A program made the translations under genes and the position numbers. Shown here piece by piece: positions 1 through 12,482 of a stretch of DNA of 64,000 bases. Location of the stretch: positions 93,748,170 to 93,812,169 of the forward strand of contig NC_134834.1 of the NCBI RefSeq assembly GCF_004210375.1, written 5' to 3'. Source of the stretch: Tachypleus tridentatus (Eukaryota; Arthropoda; Merostomata; Xiphosura; Limulidae). The notes under the pieces were generated by a model. The model saw nothing but the letters and a program-made list of their open reading frames with translations, did no database searches and had not been told where the DNA came from. The first letter of the stretch is position 1. The number at the start of each line of letters is the position of its first letter.

Positions 1-355
1 TTATTCATGTATGTAGTTTTAAACTGTTAGTTTGTATAAAGTACACATATATACCAAATGTTTTCAAAATCCTGGCTGATTATTGTTTTAACTATATTGA
101 GGATATTTAATACGGTAATGAACTATAGAAACATCTAAGAATTTTACTAACGTTAATTGAGACTACCAATTAAAAAAATAAAAGATGCAAAAATCAGATA
201 TTTTTAATATTTGTCTTAGTAAATATCTCGTCAAAACATGGAGGAAAATATGTAAAACAATGAAATTAGACATTTTAATTAGATACCACCTTAGAAAAGT
301 TTAGTATTATCATAATATTTTTCTGGCACAAACAGACATTGATACAATTATCAGA

Positions 356-2418
356 CTATTTACTGTGAGTAGAGGTCTTGTGAGTCTCGATCTTGGTTGT
401 GAGTCGTTGAAATTCCGGCTGATATGTTGTGAACACTGTAAGAATTAGCTCTGTCAGGTGTTTATTTCAAAGGATTGCACAATGCTTTGACTTCACAAGC
501 TTCATTACAGTGTACTGTAATTCACAGCAGTATGTTGTGCTGAAAATTGAGATGAGTCGTACACTAGTTTTCTTCAGTTCAGAATATTTTATTTTTAGAA
601 CTTGCTTCCAGAACTCAATTGTAGAATGGGATTTATGGATCATATTTAGACCCATGTCCTCCTGTAGTTCTATTAGTTCCATTTCCATAGCAGATGATTC
701 TGTAACCAGAGGATCAAGAACTGGACAAGAATTACAGATCACATCAGCCATGAATGGATTAACAAGAAAGGATAAAGCAGGGCTTCAGCAAGTCCTCAAA
801 ACTGTCTGGGAAATTATCAATCAGTCCCTGTAATTTATCTTTGTATTCTTCTAGTTTGTGGTCTTTTATTTCAATATCAGGGAATGTATTTACTTTTTTT
901 TTTTGAGTTTCTTGACAATATGTCTCTTTGAAAAAGTATCGTTTTATTCTGAAAGCTGAAAATTGTTCGAGTAAGATCAGAAACAATCTTATCTTTCCCT
1001 TGGAGTGCCAATTTAACACTCCTACGAAAAGACGTTTCTAGTCCTGATTTCTCCAAGCCCGTTCCCCTGGCTGTGGTTTCGCTAGATAGTATTTAGGGAC
1101 AGTGGGAATCTCGTTAATCCATTCATTAATGGATTTAAGTGGCAATTTCATTTAAATACAAAATAATTAGCCTAATATTAATAACCTTTCAAGTTGCTCT
1201 GGGGCCTATTAGGCCCCACTTTTCGTAGGAATGTTAAGAGTTTGTAGATGATTCATTATATCAGTAAAAAACATTAGATCTTGCATCCATTCATCATTTC
1301 CCAGTTGAGAATAGAATATTTTCTTCAAGAAAAGTAATAACAGGCTCCAACAAATCCACAAACCTATTTTAGACATCACTGGTTGACAGCCACCTCACAA
1401 TGCAGTAGAAAGAGACATTACTGGGTTTATCTTCAAGCTCCAGGTCTTCAATAAAATTTTTGAACTGTCGGTGGTCTTCCCATTTAAGCATATGAAATTA
1501 ATCATTTCAAGAACAAATTTCCTAACATCTTCATACTTGAAGTATCTGGCTGCCAGGTGTTCACAATAAATAATACAATGAACAAGGAGAAAATCTGAAA
1601 ACCTGGAATCACTTTTTGTAAATGCAATTAATCCTGCATTTTTCCCCCACCATTTCAGGTGCTCCATCTGTTGCAACACTAATCAGTTTATCCACTGGAA
1701 TATCAGCATTTGTTAAGGCTCTGTCAAGCACATTTGTAATGTCAACACAAGTTGTTTCTTTTAGTGCCACTAAGTCCAACATCTCTTCTTTCACAGTTAC
1801 ATCAGAGGAAACATAATGAACAAATATCGCCAGTTGTGGGTTGTCTCACATATCTGCCGATTCATCAAGGGCAAAGCTGAATGCAAGGGAAATCATTTTG
1901 AATTTTACCTGCAACATCAGCATTTATCTGGGAGATACGCCTTTCTGTAGCATGGAGTTAAGCTGGTGTTTGCAATATTAGTCGCTGAAGTTTTGTGTTA
2001 TTTGGATTTGACACTGCAACAACTTCAGGTATATTCTTCTTAACAAATTCACCCTCAGAATATGAACGTTTACCACGAACAATATTCCTTAATACAAGAA
2101 AACTAGCTTCAGTCGTTATATAAACTTCCTTACTGAACGTTGTCAGCAGTATCTGCTGGCTATTTAGTCATGATTTTAACACAGTTAACTTGTTCTTCCA
2201 TAATTCTGATTTAGGTGGATAATCAGACAAAAAGTTTTTGTGGTTTGTTTCATAGTGGCATTTCAAGTTACTGGCTTTGTAATGACTGAATAATCACGTT
2301 GCAAATAAGACATAAAGGTTTATCTCATTTAATGGTGAATGCAAGATCTTCCTCCTACTGTGGCTTAAAATTTGTTTTCATCTTCATACTTTTGTTTCTT
2401 ACAATTTGATGATAACAT
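356..2418 (-). pseudogene. Decayed hAT transposase (GTF2IRD2/ZBED/FAM200-like)
   Basis: Read on the minus strand, the frame starts at a Met near 2418 and ends at TAG 356-358. In order it shows a BED-type zinc-finger start (KPLCLICN, then after a frameshift LKCHYETNH), the hAT core (VATDGAPEMVG near 1665; HCIIYCEHLAARYFK near 1560), the stretch ending LQGKDK (near 980) and the C-terminal dimerisation region (IELQED near 670; FSTTYCCE near 550; QPEFQRL near 395). These are hallmarks of the hAT transposases that gave rise to vertebrate GTF2IRD2, ZBED5 and FAM200. Several stops (TAG and TGA where Trp is expected) and frameshifts show it is dead. A TTAA-flanked MITE interrupts it at 1017-1233. With the tandem arrays and the terminal sequence at 3981 it forms one element on the same strand as Pur-alpha. 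The 3' terminus was not located. Confidence 0.85.
1017..1233. mobile_element. piggyBac-like MITE (217 bp) inserted in the hAT transposase
   Basis: A 217 bp non-coding insert lies between two TTAA tetranucleotides (1013-1016 and 1234-1237). Its ends are inverted repeats: CACTCCTACGAAAAG on the left, and on the right a complement reading CATTCCTACGAAAAG (14 of 15 match). Skipping the insert and one TTAA lets the surrounding hAT frame read straight through (LQTLKLALQGK). TTAA duplication is the signature of piggyBac-superfamily transposition; assignment to that superfamily rests on this alone. The right end also contains a small hairpin, GGGGCC TATTA GGCCCC. Confidence 0.8.
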
Positions 2419-2475
2419 CTTCCTCCACTTCTAAAAAAATTAAAGTGAAGAGAAATAACAAGCTGCAACATGCTC

Positions 2476-3170
2476 AACACAACCAAACTCTACAGCATCT
2501 AGTATCACACTAACACTCAGCTGATTTCACTGCCTGCAACACAACCAAACTCTACAGCATCTAGTATCACACTAACACTCAGCTGATTTCACTGCCTGCA
2601 ACACAACCAAACTCTACAGCATCTAGTATCACACTAACACTCAGCTGATTTCACTGCCTGCAACACAACCAAACTCTACAGCATCTAGTATCACACTAAC
2701 ACTCAGCTGATTTCACTGCCTGCAACACAACCAAACTCTACAGCATCTAATATCACACTAACACTCAGCTGATTTCACTGCCTGCAACACAACCAAACTC
2801 TACAGCATCTAGTATCACACTAACACTCAGCTGATTTCACTGCCTGCAACACAACCAAACTCTACAGCATCTAATATCACACTAACACTCAGCTGATTTC
2901 ACTGCCTGCAACACAACCAAACTCTACAGCATCTAGTATCACACTAACACTCAGCTGATTTCACTGCCTGCAACACAACCAAACCCTACAGCATCTAGTA
3001 TCACACTAACACTCAGCTGATTTCACTGCCTGCAACACAACCAAACTCTACAGCATCTAGTATCACACTAACACTCAGCTGATTTCACTGCCTGCAACAC
3101 AACCAAACCCTACAGCATCTAGTATCACACTAACACTCAGCTGATTTCACTGCCTGCAACACAACCACGA
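2476..3170. repeat. Minisatellite, 62 bp unit, about 11 copies
   Basis: The motif CTGATTTCACTGC recurs at 2521, 2583, 2645 and then every 62 bases to 3141. Units are nearly identical, differing at a few sites (CTAGTATC or CTAATATC; AAACTCTA or AAACCCTA), which suggests recent homogenisation. It lies between the hAT transposase start and the element's 5' end, so it is probably part of the transposon's 5' region. Confidence 0.95.
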
Positions 3171-3211
3171 TCAAGCTATCGTAAGCCATGCCCACTAAAA
3201 CTAATGCTGTC

Positions 3212-3730
3212 AGCACCGCTTGTGTGATTACTGATTCTCCAGTACAATTCCTCTATAATCCTTGCTTGTACGATTACTGATTCTCCTGAACAATTCCTCT
3301 GTAATTCCTGCTTGTACAATTACTGATTCTCCAGCACAATTCCTCTGTAATCCTTGCTTGTATGATTACTGATTCTCCTGTGCAATTCCTCTGTAATTCC
3401 TGCTTGTACAATTACTGATTCTCCAGCACAATTCCTCTGTAATCCTTGCTTGTAGGATTACTGATTCTCCAGCACAATTCCTCTGTAATCCTTGCTTGTA
3501 GGATTACTGATTCTCCAGCACAATTCCACTGTAATCCTTGCTTGTAGGATTACTGATTCTCCAGCACAATTCCTCTGTAATCCTTGCTTGTACGATTACT
3601 GATTCTCCAGCACAATTCCTCTGTAATCCTTACTTGTATGATTACTGATTCTTCAGTACAATTCCTCTGTAATACTTCCTTGTATGATTACTGATTCTCC
3701 AGTACAATTCCTCTGAAATTCTTGCTGATC
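3212..3730. repeat. Minisatellite, 46 bp unit, about 11 copies
   Basis: Units carry ATTACTGATTCTCC and CAATTCCTCTGTAAT, with starts at 3226, 3272, 3318 and 3364. They are more diverged than the 62 bp array just before, with no obvious similarity to it. Both arrays sit inside the presumed hAT 5' region. Confidence 0.92.
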
Positions 3731-3914
3731 TGAAATTTCTTTAATTCCCAACTCAAATATAACATTAAAATTAAAATTTAAAGTATTACATATATTTACT
3801 CACCATGAACATTAAACTTGTGCTTTAATCTAGTGGACTCTCAGTTTATACCAGGTAAATAATTATAAAGCTTGAAAATTCTTTATCTACTTTTTGTATT
3901 AATCATGGTGCAAA

Positions 3915-3981
3915 AAGGAGCTCAACCAACATATGTCCGTGAGCCACACATGGCTTGCAAGCTGCAGTTTGGCCACCCCTG
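3915..3981 (-). mobile_element. hAT terminal sequence (5' end of the element)
   Basis: On the minus strand the end reads CAGGGGTGGCCAAACTGCAG, then continues into a short sequence ending near GGAGCTC. CAGGGGTGGCCAAA is a typical hAT (Charlie-type) terminal inverted repeat start. It points the same way as the transposase at 356-2418, so it probably marks the outer end of one element of about 3.6 kb. A matching inverted copy at the other end was not found. Confidence 0.65.
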
Positions 3982-4450
3982 ATTTATTATGAGGTAAACA
4001 CCCTGGAACTTGATGCCGCACTCTCACTTTCAGTACGAGATCCAGTAAACATAGATGTATTGTGAATTTTCATAGCCTTCTATATACTTATTTTAAAGGT
4101 TATTGTACACTGGGATAGTAGAAGTAGTAATATGCTTTATAATTCACATTCATTTTAATATCACCATCCTTTCCAAAGGAATCCTAAATAAGTCTTTTGT
4201 TTCCATTTTAAATCAGTGAATAAACAGGTTGCAACTTAATATTCTTTTCCCATCACTGAGAGCATTCATTATGTAAGTCTCAGACACCAGTACATTCACT
4301 GTAAGTGATAAACTTATACCTCTTGTTTTCTGACTAATCCTAAGGTTATACCTGTTAATATAATCAATAGCTTCTTACCACAGCCAGCTACATGTACATT
4401 CATATACCATAACTAGTAATTAACCCATTAAATAAATAGAGGAGCACTCA

Positions 4451-4709
4451 TGATGATGAGGAACCAGCTTGAAGTAAAAGTGCATCTCAAGACGGCTGGC
4501 ATGGGTGTTGAAACTTTTATTAAAGTCATCCTGAGTCATCTTCAGGTTAACAAATAAAGAGTTTACAACTGACTGGCAACATGTGCCTCACAATGGTCAG
4601 TTGCAAACTCTCTGCCAACCTGAAGAAGACTCAAAAATGCCAAAATGTTATTCTCTACTTTATTTTAATAAAAGTTTTAACACCCATACCAGCCATCTTG
4701 AGATACATT
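4451..4709. mobile_element. Fold-back, Penelope-like terminal element (259 bp)
   Basis: Two arms (4481-4587 and 4591-4713) are inverted copies: ATCTCAAGACGGCTGGCATG on the left pairs with a right arm whose complement reads ATCTCAAGATGGCTGGTATG. The arms continue through AACTTTTATTAAA and TCATCTTCAGGTT. A 14 bp direct repeat, TAGAGGAGCACTCA, lies on both sides (4437-4450 and 4710-4723) and looks like a target duplication. The arm wording (AATAAAGTAGA..., CTTCTTCAGG) matches my memory of Penelope-like retroelement ends in arthropods; that label is less certain than the structure. Confidence 0.6.
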
Positions 4710-6162
4710 TAGAGGAGCACTCAGCAGAGCTCATACCTCTACTACACAGTGTTAATTATATCAGGCCCTCAAAAAATGCACAAAATGTGTCCATCATTAT
4801 CAACACATGTGGAACAATTAGCAGGATAATGAGGTACAATATTTTAAATATAGCTGCTCAGTTTCAGCTGAATTACTTAACACAAATAGTGATCATTCCA
4901 TTCCCATGTTAACAAATAGGGATTTTGTTTTTTGCAAACTTTATTCTCCAAAAACAAATTACTTCTAAGTTTGGTCATAGTTCAAATGCATACTAATTTT
5001 CATCCAAGTACATTCTGCCATTTTTGAGAATTCTTGGTGACAAAACGCAAAAAATTGAAACCATAACCTCTATCACCTTCAGTGGTGTAGATAATGAAGC
5101 TAGTTTATTATTATACTGGTTTAACTTGGAGTATACAGTGTCATAAAACAAAGCATACGGTTAAAAATTGTTTCAGAAGTTAGAAATCCTTGTTAGCAAT
5201 ATTTTTGGCCATAGTGTTACAACTTGCATATAATGCAAGTCATACTATGTGTTTATATTTAAAAAAGCACTGGGCATGTCAGAGGTTACTTTTAAAATTC
5301 TTTCTCTGCAGAAAAGTATCATTGGTACTTTTAGACATTGGACACAACCAACTATAAAATGAATATTCATCTAAAATTATTATATAACTCTTTGATGGGA
5401 TCACTTATTGAGTCTTGCTCACTCTGTAATTCATCTTGTTCCAGAATTCCATATTTAGTTTAATGCCCCCTAAAGCTAAAAAAAACAAAACTATTTAAAT
5501 AATTAAACAAGTATCTAAATTATTTGGTCAGATATTTGAAACAATGTTACATCTTGACTAAAACTGATTTAGATCCCACTTAAATAGATTGAAACAGACT
5601 TCTAACTCCTCAAGAAGAAAGCATAAATTAAGGGTGTCCAAAAGTGATCAATATTGACCACTTGGGGTCAAATGAGATAACACAGATGGTGAATAAAGAC
5701 CTAGTGGCTAATAGGGGATATAAAATGGTCCCTAGGGTAATGTTGGTCTATGCACCTAACCACCTTGCAGCCTTTTCAAGTTTATATATGACCAAATCTG
5801 GATTTAGCCAATGGTCTTCTAAGAAAACAATGTTGAAGGGCATAAGGACTTGAGACTCAAAATCACCAACCTTCAGACTAATATTCATACTCTTGTTTGA
5901 GGCCATTAGGCCCTTCCATCTCATCATACAAAATCAATAAGTCCTCATTCTTTTCTACATTCTATGTTTCCTGATTACTGTATTATGACAAATAGAAGCT
6001 GATTATATACTGAAGTTTTCTGACTATGAAGTTTCATTTATAATTTATATTCTAAGAGTTTGGGGGTCAATGATAACTTTACAGGTTTATCAAGGGGTTG
6101 ACAACTCAAAAAGGTTTGGGAAACCTTGAGTTACGCAAACAGTAAGGCCTTAATTTTCTTAC

Positions 6163-6281
6163 CTCTGCTACTTTAATAAACCGACCTCTTTTGTTCTGTT
6201 TTACATCAAGATAAAACCTTTTAGACTGTATGTGAAGCACTTTAGTGGCTAACTCCTGTTCTGTTGCTGGAAGTAACGGTC
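6163..6281 (-). CDS. Pur-alpha: Pur-alpha exon 2 (start of PUR repeat I)
   Basis: Pur-alpha is a single-stranded, purine-rich DNA/RNA-binding protein acting in transcription, replication and mRNA transport; it is built from three PUR repeats. This 119 bp exon codes for about 39 residues. It contains EQELATKV followed by [19 protein letters not shown], the conserved opening of PUR repeat I in animal Pur proteins. The acceptor is a pyrimidine-rich tract ending TTTTACAG, directly before GACCG. The donor is GAG/GTAAGA, after VAE. The exon enters one base into a codon and ends on a codon boundary. The entry phase fits the single leftover base of exon 1, giving an Arg codon at the join. The next exon would continue repeat I but lies outside the window. 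No damage is seen, so this looks like a live gene. Confidence 0.96.
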
Positions 6282-7556
6282 CTGTAAAAGAAGACAAAGA
6301 AAAATCATTTTAAAACTATTACTTCAATATGTACACATGTAAATATTCTATACTTATATGCATAGAATGCAGATTTAAACAATACAAATATATTATTTTT
6401 AAACTATTAGGTTACCAAAAACTAGTTGCCATTTGTTCCTTCTACTACAAGCCACAAAGTGTAAAACTGTGTGCTAAAATGTATACACTGGATAGTAGTT
6501 TTGACACACAAAAAATTAAATGTCAAAACTGAAACAATATATGATTGATAATACTGATAATTCAGGAACTGAAATTCAGTTATTTGATCTTGTATTCATT
6601 GTTTTGTGACTTGTCTATTTGAAAACAAGTTATTTGTTCATATTTTTGGTATTATCTTGTACTTCAAAAATACAAATTACATTTGACACATATATCATGG
6701 ATCTAAGAAGACATGCTGTAGGTTGATATTAAATCACTACAAACATATTTACCATTGACTGCTATGTAAAGCTCAATAACCAGGTTAGTAATTATATATT
6801 CACTTACAACTTTCCAAAATTTACATAATTTTGTAACTATCTCTAAGCCTATGTCAAGCATTTGAAACTCCAGGCGCTTTCTCGTTGAAGATGGTTATCC
6901 CCATTGCGATACACAAATGTTCAAATTGTGTATTCACAACTATCACAAAGTTCCATCAAGAAATAATATCTGTACTTATGAAGGCATATTTTATTGACAA
7001 AAACTCTGCAAATAATACAGAAGTCTAAAGAAAGGCAGACATTCATAATATCACAGCAGGCATTAGGAAATTTTACTCAGGGTGTATCTCATCATAATAC
7101 TTTATACGACAAGTATCTAGATATTGATATCACAATACAATATGTACCCTGACACAAAAGTTTTGCCAAAGACAACAGTTTATTACAAAATTTGCCAGTC
7201 ATGCCAGTAATGTATTTTCTGCATTACCACCATTATCTTATCTGTGTACTTCACCCTTTAGAGTGGTTTTTCCAAATTCTCAGATTTGATCAAGCAAATG
7301 GTAGTTGGCCAGAGAAACAAAAAAACTTATTACTGTTAATTTGTTATGTTACTTTACATGTAATGTTTTTGATAAAAGAAATTAAAACAACATGTGGTAC
7401 TCAATACTCATTTTCTCTTTCTGAATCATTCATTTTTTTCTGTACAAAATAATGATGTTTACTGTATCACATTAGACAATGTATCAATACAACTGCATCA
7501 CAGCTTCATAATATAATACTCTTATCCTATTGCTGTATTGTCAAGTTTAAGTTTTA

Positions 7557-7830
7557 TGTTTGTTTTTTGAATTTCGCACAAAGCTACTCGAGGGCTATCT
7601 GTGCTAGCCGTCCCTAATTTAGCACTGTAAGACTAGAGGGAAGGCAGCTGGTCATCACCACTCACCGCCAACTCTTGGGCTACTCTTTTACCAACGAATA
7701 GTGGGATTGACAGTCACATTATAATGCCCCCATGGCTGAAAGGGCGAGCATGTTTGGCGCAACGGGGATACAAACTCGCAACCCTCAGATTACGAGTTGC
7801 ACACCTTAACCCGCTTGGCCATGCCGGGCC
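7557..7830 (-). mobile_element. SINE-A, full length
   Basis: Tail (TTTTTGAATTTCGC in this orientation), body and tRNA-like head (GGCCATGCCGGGCC) are all present. Read from the head, the element has an A-box-like TGGCCAAGCG, a B box like GGTTCG, then GGCGTTATAATGTGACGG, the core CAGATAGCCC and an A-rich tail. Imperfect TTTTATG-like repeats flank it. Confidence 0.93.
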
Positions 7831-9021
7831 TTAATTTTTATGACCCTGTATATGTATACTACTTACAATATACATTTGCAACAATGAAACTGAAGGTTTT
7901 CATGCCATATTTTTTTAACTTAGTAAAATAGTTGTTGTATTAATGTACAAATAATGCAAATTTATTATATTATTTGGACCATTAGCATAAAAAAAATAAT
8001 TGATTTCATTATTTTCAATCATATTTAAGGTGGATAAAAGGTGCCAAAAATAACCTCAAATTTTACTTACCCTGTACACAGGGCCATATTTACTGTTCAT
8101 GTAGAAAAACTAGAAATGTGTTTTAAACTGATGACCAACTGTAATCTAGATTGGTAAGTTAACAGCAATATGGTATAGTTTGAACTGCACCATATAATTC
8201 AGCTCCATTCCTTAGTTTCGAAATAAAATTTTTTTTCCCCTGTTATGTGTTTAAACAAAAAAAAGATATTCATGTAAATTACTCAACTTCCCCTTTTACT
8301 AATGTGCATTAACAATTGTTTTTCTCTTGCCAAATCAGATAATCACTAGTCTTCTGTAGGAAAATACCTCTACATATTCATGAAATACACCTGTTATTTT
8401 GTATTGTGTTCAATAGTGAGTATTATATCCTACATTTATTTTACTTTGTGACTAAATATTATGCCTATAAATGTCTACATTGAGGTAAATCTGTACAAAA
8501 ATAGAATGAAAAGTAATATTCTGGTGCTGTAACCAAGGGTTATTATTGTTACAAATTGCAGTATCCATGACAAATGGCCAGATTTTTATCAAAACTTCAG
8601 TGAGTACTCCAAAGTCAACATTTTAGTAGGAATGGCATTTTATACAGAACAAATGACATACAAGATGGAAGAGACTGAGTCAGGATCAGAAGCAGATAGT
8701 GTGGCCAGGTGTTGGGATGCAATGTCATAGATCTTGGACAGCAGGAATTGCCACAACCGTCTGGCAAACTACCACATTACAACCATGAGGCCAAGAAAAA
8801 GAGTAAATGTCATCAGATTCACTCAAAATGGTGGATAAGTTTCTCTCCCTTGAGGTTGGCATTGGAAATGGTGCTGGACAATTGATGATTATCTCTGTGA
8901 CAGGTAGGCTAGGATGCCTGATACCCCCCCAATGGGTGATCTCAACCAGACTCCGACTCTACATAGAGCTTTTGCTACCCATACCAGCCATTTTTACATA
9001 TACATCACTCTCTCCCATCAT

Positions 9022-9155
9022 GAATAGTGGGATTGACCGTCACATTATAATGCCCCCACGGCTGAGAGGGCGAGCATGCTTGGCACGACGCGGGCGTGAA
9101 CCCGCGACCCTCGGATTACGAGTTGCACGCCTTACGTGCTAGGCCATGCCGGGCC
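9022..9155 (-). mobile_element. SINE-A, head half only
   Basis: Only the head-proximal half is present, from GAATAGTGGGATTGACCGTC to GGCCATGCCGGGCC. The tail half has been replaced by unrelated sequence. Confidence 0.88.
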
Positions 9156-12100
9156 CTATACATACATAAGAGAGTTGTTTTTCAAACTTTTAGTTTTTCT
9201 GCTCTAATTATAGCTTTCCTAATTTCCTTGTTGCCACAGTTATTCTATCAATTTGGTACTCCAATATGCAAAATAAATTTCATGAAGTAGGTAGCTATAC
9301 ATAATAGTGTCAGTGTTGTAAGTGTTCTTGAAAAGGAAAACAAAATTAGTCAGTGTTCATAGTTACAACCTAAATAACTCGCACAACAACAATTGTTATT
9401 TACACAAGTGGTATATGGAAGACCAAAGTAAGGAGAATCCATTTGGTACATTAACAATAATCTACCGCACACACACAAAATACAAATCATTGGAGGAAAT
9501 CAAATGAGAGATTCTTCACATACAAATACCACTAATCTAGTGATGTCAATTACTGTAATTACTGACAACAAAAACACAATTTGTACCTCCTACAATTCAT
9601 GTGGCAGTTATTTTGAAAATTAGCAGTCATCTGAAATGCTACATACAGCTTGGGCAACCTTGTCAAGAAATGACATTGATTTATTAGAATGGATTCAGCA
9701 GATGGTCACTGTGATAATTTGAGAGAGAAAAGGTTATTTATTAGGATAGTTAAAATCTCTTCTGCATATTTTCTTTTCAGAAATTATGGAATAATGGAGA
9801 TTTATTAAAGTTTTACAATATTATTCCAGGAAATTTATAGGACAAAGGACACTGAATTTGTTGTTTACACTCTACAGACAATGACAATTAGTCACAAGTT
9901 AAAGATCTGGAAATAGGTTTACTTTCTTAAAACAGTAATTTCCTTATGGAATGAGTTGTAATCCACAACAGTGAAGGCCAACATTTTATATTCATTTCCT
10001 GAGAAATAATAGATGGGTTTATATTTCTAACTTTTCTCAAAGATGTATGTGTGTGTGCATTTCTTGAAAGTACACATGGTTGTTTGTTAGCCACATGTTA
10101 CATTGAGGTTTTTTTTTTTATGGTAATACAGCAGTAAGATGCAACAATAACTATTTTACTAAATAATAATTTACATTTCTTTTAATATGAACATAAATTC
10201 AAGGCAGTACTTGTTACAACCTACTGATATTAAACAAATAGAATAAAACTTGTTGAAAGACATCCAATAAGCTTATAGTAAACTATCATCAAAATTACTT
10301 ACATTATGCACTAGGCTCGGATACAACATTGTACTTTTACTAAAATTTAATTTCAACTCTTTTTGGTATTTGGCATGATTCCCCATCTACTTTTCACTGT
10401 TGTTTTTCTATTGTTAACCATCCTCCTACTCTTGCCCTAAATTCTTTCTGACTTCTATTCAAGTGCACTGTATGGTTTTTCTCATCAGAACTTAATATTA
10501 CTAACCTTTGCCCTCTACAAAAAAGCTGATTTTCTATCAACTTCTAAACTTAAAAAAATTTTAAAAGCATCCAACATAAATTAAGCTATTGTACAATACC
10601 TAATAGAAAGCTTCCAAAACTCAAGACAAACAACATCAGCTCACAAGCCTTACATAATAAGGCACAGCTCCATCACAATATTCCCTCATTGCTTTTCATT
10701 TTAGTGTTGAAACTCATTTTCTACAAAGTGTTGAAAGTCATATAGCAAAACTAAGTCATTTTTATTTAATGAAAGAAATCTTAATGGATTCAGCCCTTCA
10801 TAGAATCTAATTCAATAGAAAATTTTAAAGTTATAACTTGATTTTTGATATGACTAAAAAATAAATGCAAAAAAGCAGACCTACAACAGTCACAAGTTTA
10901 AGAGAAAACTGTCAGTTTTCTAAGTCAATATTTTAATCAACCTTACTTTTATTTAACCCACTTTTAATGAGTCAAGCCAAAGACCATGTCATCTCGTTTG
11001 TTGACTCGCATTCAAAAGTTTGATAAACTATTTTATGAATATCTCTTAATTTTGAAATCAAACTGTAGATTATAATTCAAATGTAGATACTGTACATTAC
11101 TTAATTTCTTAATTTAAATATCAAACACCTAAACATCAATTTTTGTGTGCAACATGGTATATTGAATACAGCAATGGTTCAAAATATGTTTGTGATGTTA
11201 AAATATAGTCAGTTTTGTGTAACTTAGAATCGAGTTACCAATACTGACAAGCTATAATATAAAATTAAAACATTTTATCTCTTCTATTTGCTGAGCTATC
11301 ACTATATTTAGTGAATCACACACAGTGGTCATTTCTCACCTCTTTCCATTCTGGAAATGCTCACTTGTATACATTCATTTCTATACAACATATGAATAAG
11401 CAATCAGAAGTTCAAAATGTTCTTATTGATTTATCTCAGCCATTTTCAAATATAATAGAGTCTTCTCTTTCAAGACAAACCCTTGTGCTAGTGAGTGTTT
11501 AGTCTGTTTGTAATTTTGTAAATACAGAGATACCAACTATTTTAAATGACTGAGCGTAATGACTGCAGACAGAGCCCTTTATAATTTGCAGCTACTAGGC
11601 CTGACTAATGTCTCTAAGCTGTTCACAATAATTGTAAAAACCAAACATTTTTTTAACCCAGTAGTTACACCCACCCAAGAAAAAACCTAATTTATTTCTC
11701 TAAGTTAACATTTAATTTTCACTTTGCTGAGTATTACCACAAGTAGCAGTTACAGTTACACTACAAATTACAATGAGAATGAAAAATATCTAACATGGCA
11801 TTTTAATAAAATTCATATTCTACTACCAGTAATATTATAAGTTACGATTGTTAACAATGTGAACTACTGTGTGCTAACACTGCTATGTACTGTGTAGGCT
11901 TAAGCGATAATTATAAATTTCATTTTATGATTACATTCCAAATCAGTATGACTGTGAGTGCAAGTATTTTTCGGTGCAACTATCCGCTTAGCCTGTTCAA
12001 GAGTTTCAATAACACAGGATTAAAAGTAAGAACCATCTGTAAAACTCAAAAGTGTGAATCTCATAAGACGACGTCCTTTTCACCTGACTAGGGCTTCATT

Positions 12101-12482
12101 AAAGTCATGCCACTAATTGTAGTGGATACAATGGTACGATTAATTACTAAGTTACAAAAAGAAGGTAAAAGTGGTGACTGCAAGTACTACTACTACTGGA
12201 TCCGTTAGACTTAGATTTGAGTTGAAGTTTTACTTTTTTAGGCTTTAGTGTTAAACTTCAGGTATTTATTATCCACTCTTGCTATTAGTAAATAAAATTA
12301 CTATTAGTAATAAAAATGAACACAAGACACTAACATACGTACATAACTTTTAAGTACATTTGAACACTCGCATAAACATATTAGAATAGTTTAAATAAAA
12401 TATGAACACTTAATACGGCTACAAGAAATATTTGCTGTACCAAACATAAAAAAATTATTTACAAACAACTACTCAAACGTAC

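Larger units (their letters stand above)
1..6162 (-). other. Probable Pur-alpha intron 2 (partial), filled with transposon remnants
   Basis: Everything left of the Pur-alpha exon 2 donor is inferred to be intron, because no sequence coding for the rest of PUR repeat I or for repeats II and III was found down to base 1. It holds the hAT element (356-3981), its nested MITE and minisatellites, and the fold-back element (4451-4709). Bases 1-355, 3982-4436 and 4724-5620 show nothing recognisable. The intron assignment is inference. Confidence 0.6.
6282..12482 (-). other. Pur-alpha intron 1
   Basis: This 6.2 kb interval lies between the exon 1 donor GTACGT and the exon 2 acceptor TTTTACAG. It is AT-rich, with two SINE-A copies (7557-7830 and 9022-9155), both on the minus strand. 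Just left of the second copy a short stretch (about 8970-9000) resembles part of the fold-back element at 4.5 kb. I see no other coding or structured feature, including in the long stretches 6300-7550 and 9160-12480. Confidence 0.8.

Noticed and set aside
2476..3730. CRISPR-like regular arrays
   Set aside because: Units are contiguous tandem repeats without unique spacers, in an animal genome.
5629..6127. Possible worn hAT-like non-autonomous element (GGGTGTCCAAAAGTG left; complement of GGTTTGGGAAACC right)
   Set aside because: The two ends match only loosely and no target duplication is visible. It stops 36 bp short of Pur-alpha exon 2, so part may simply be intron.
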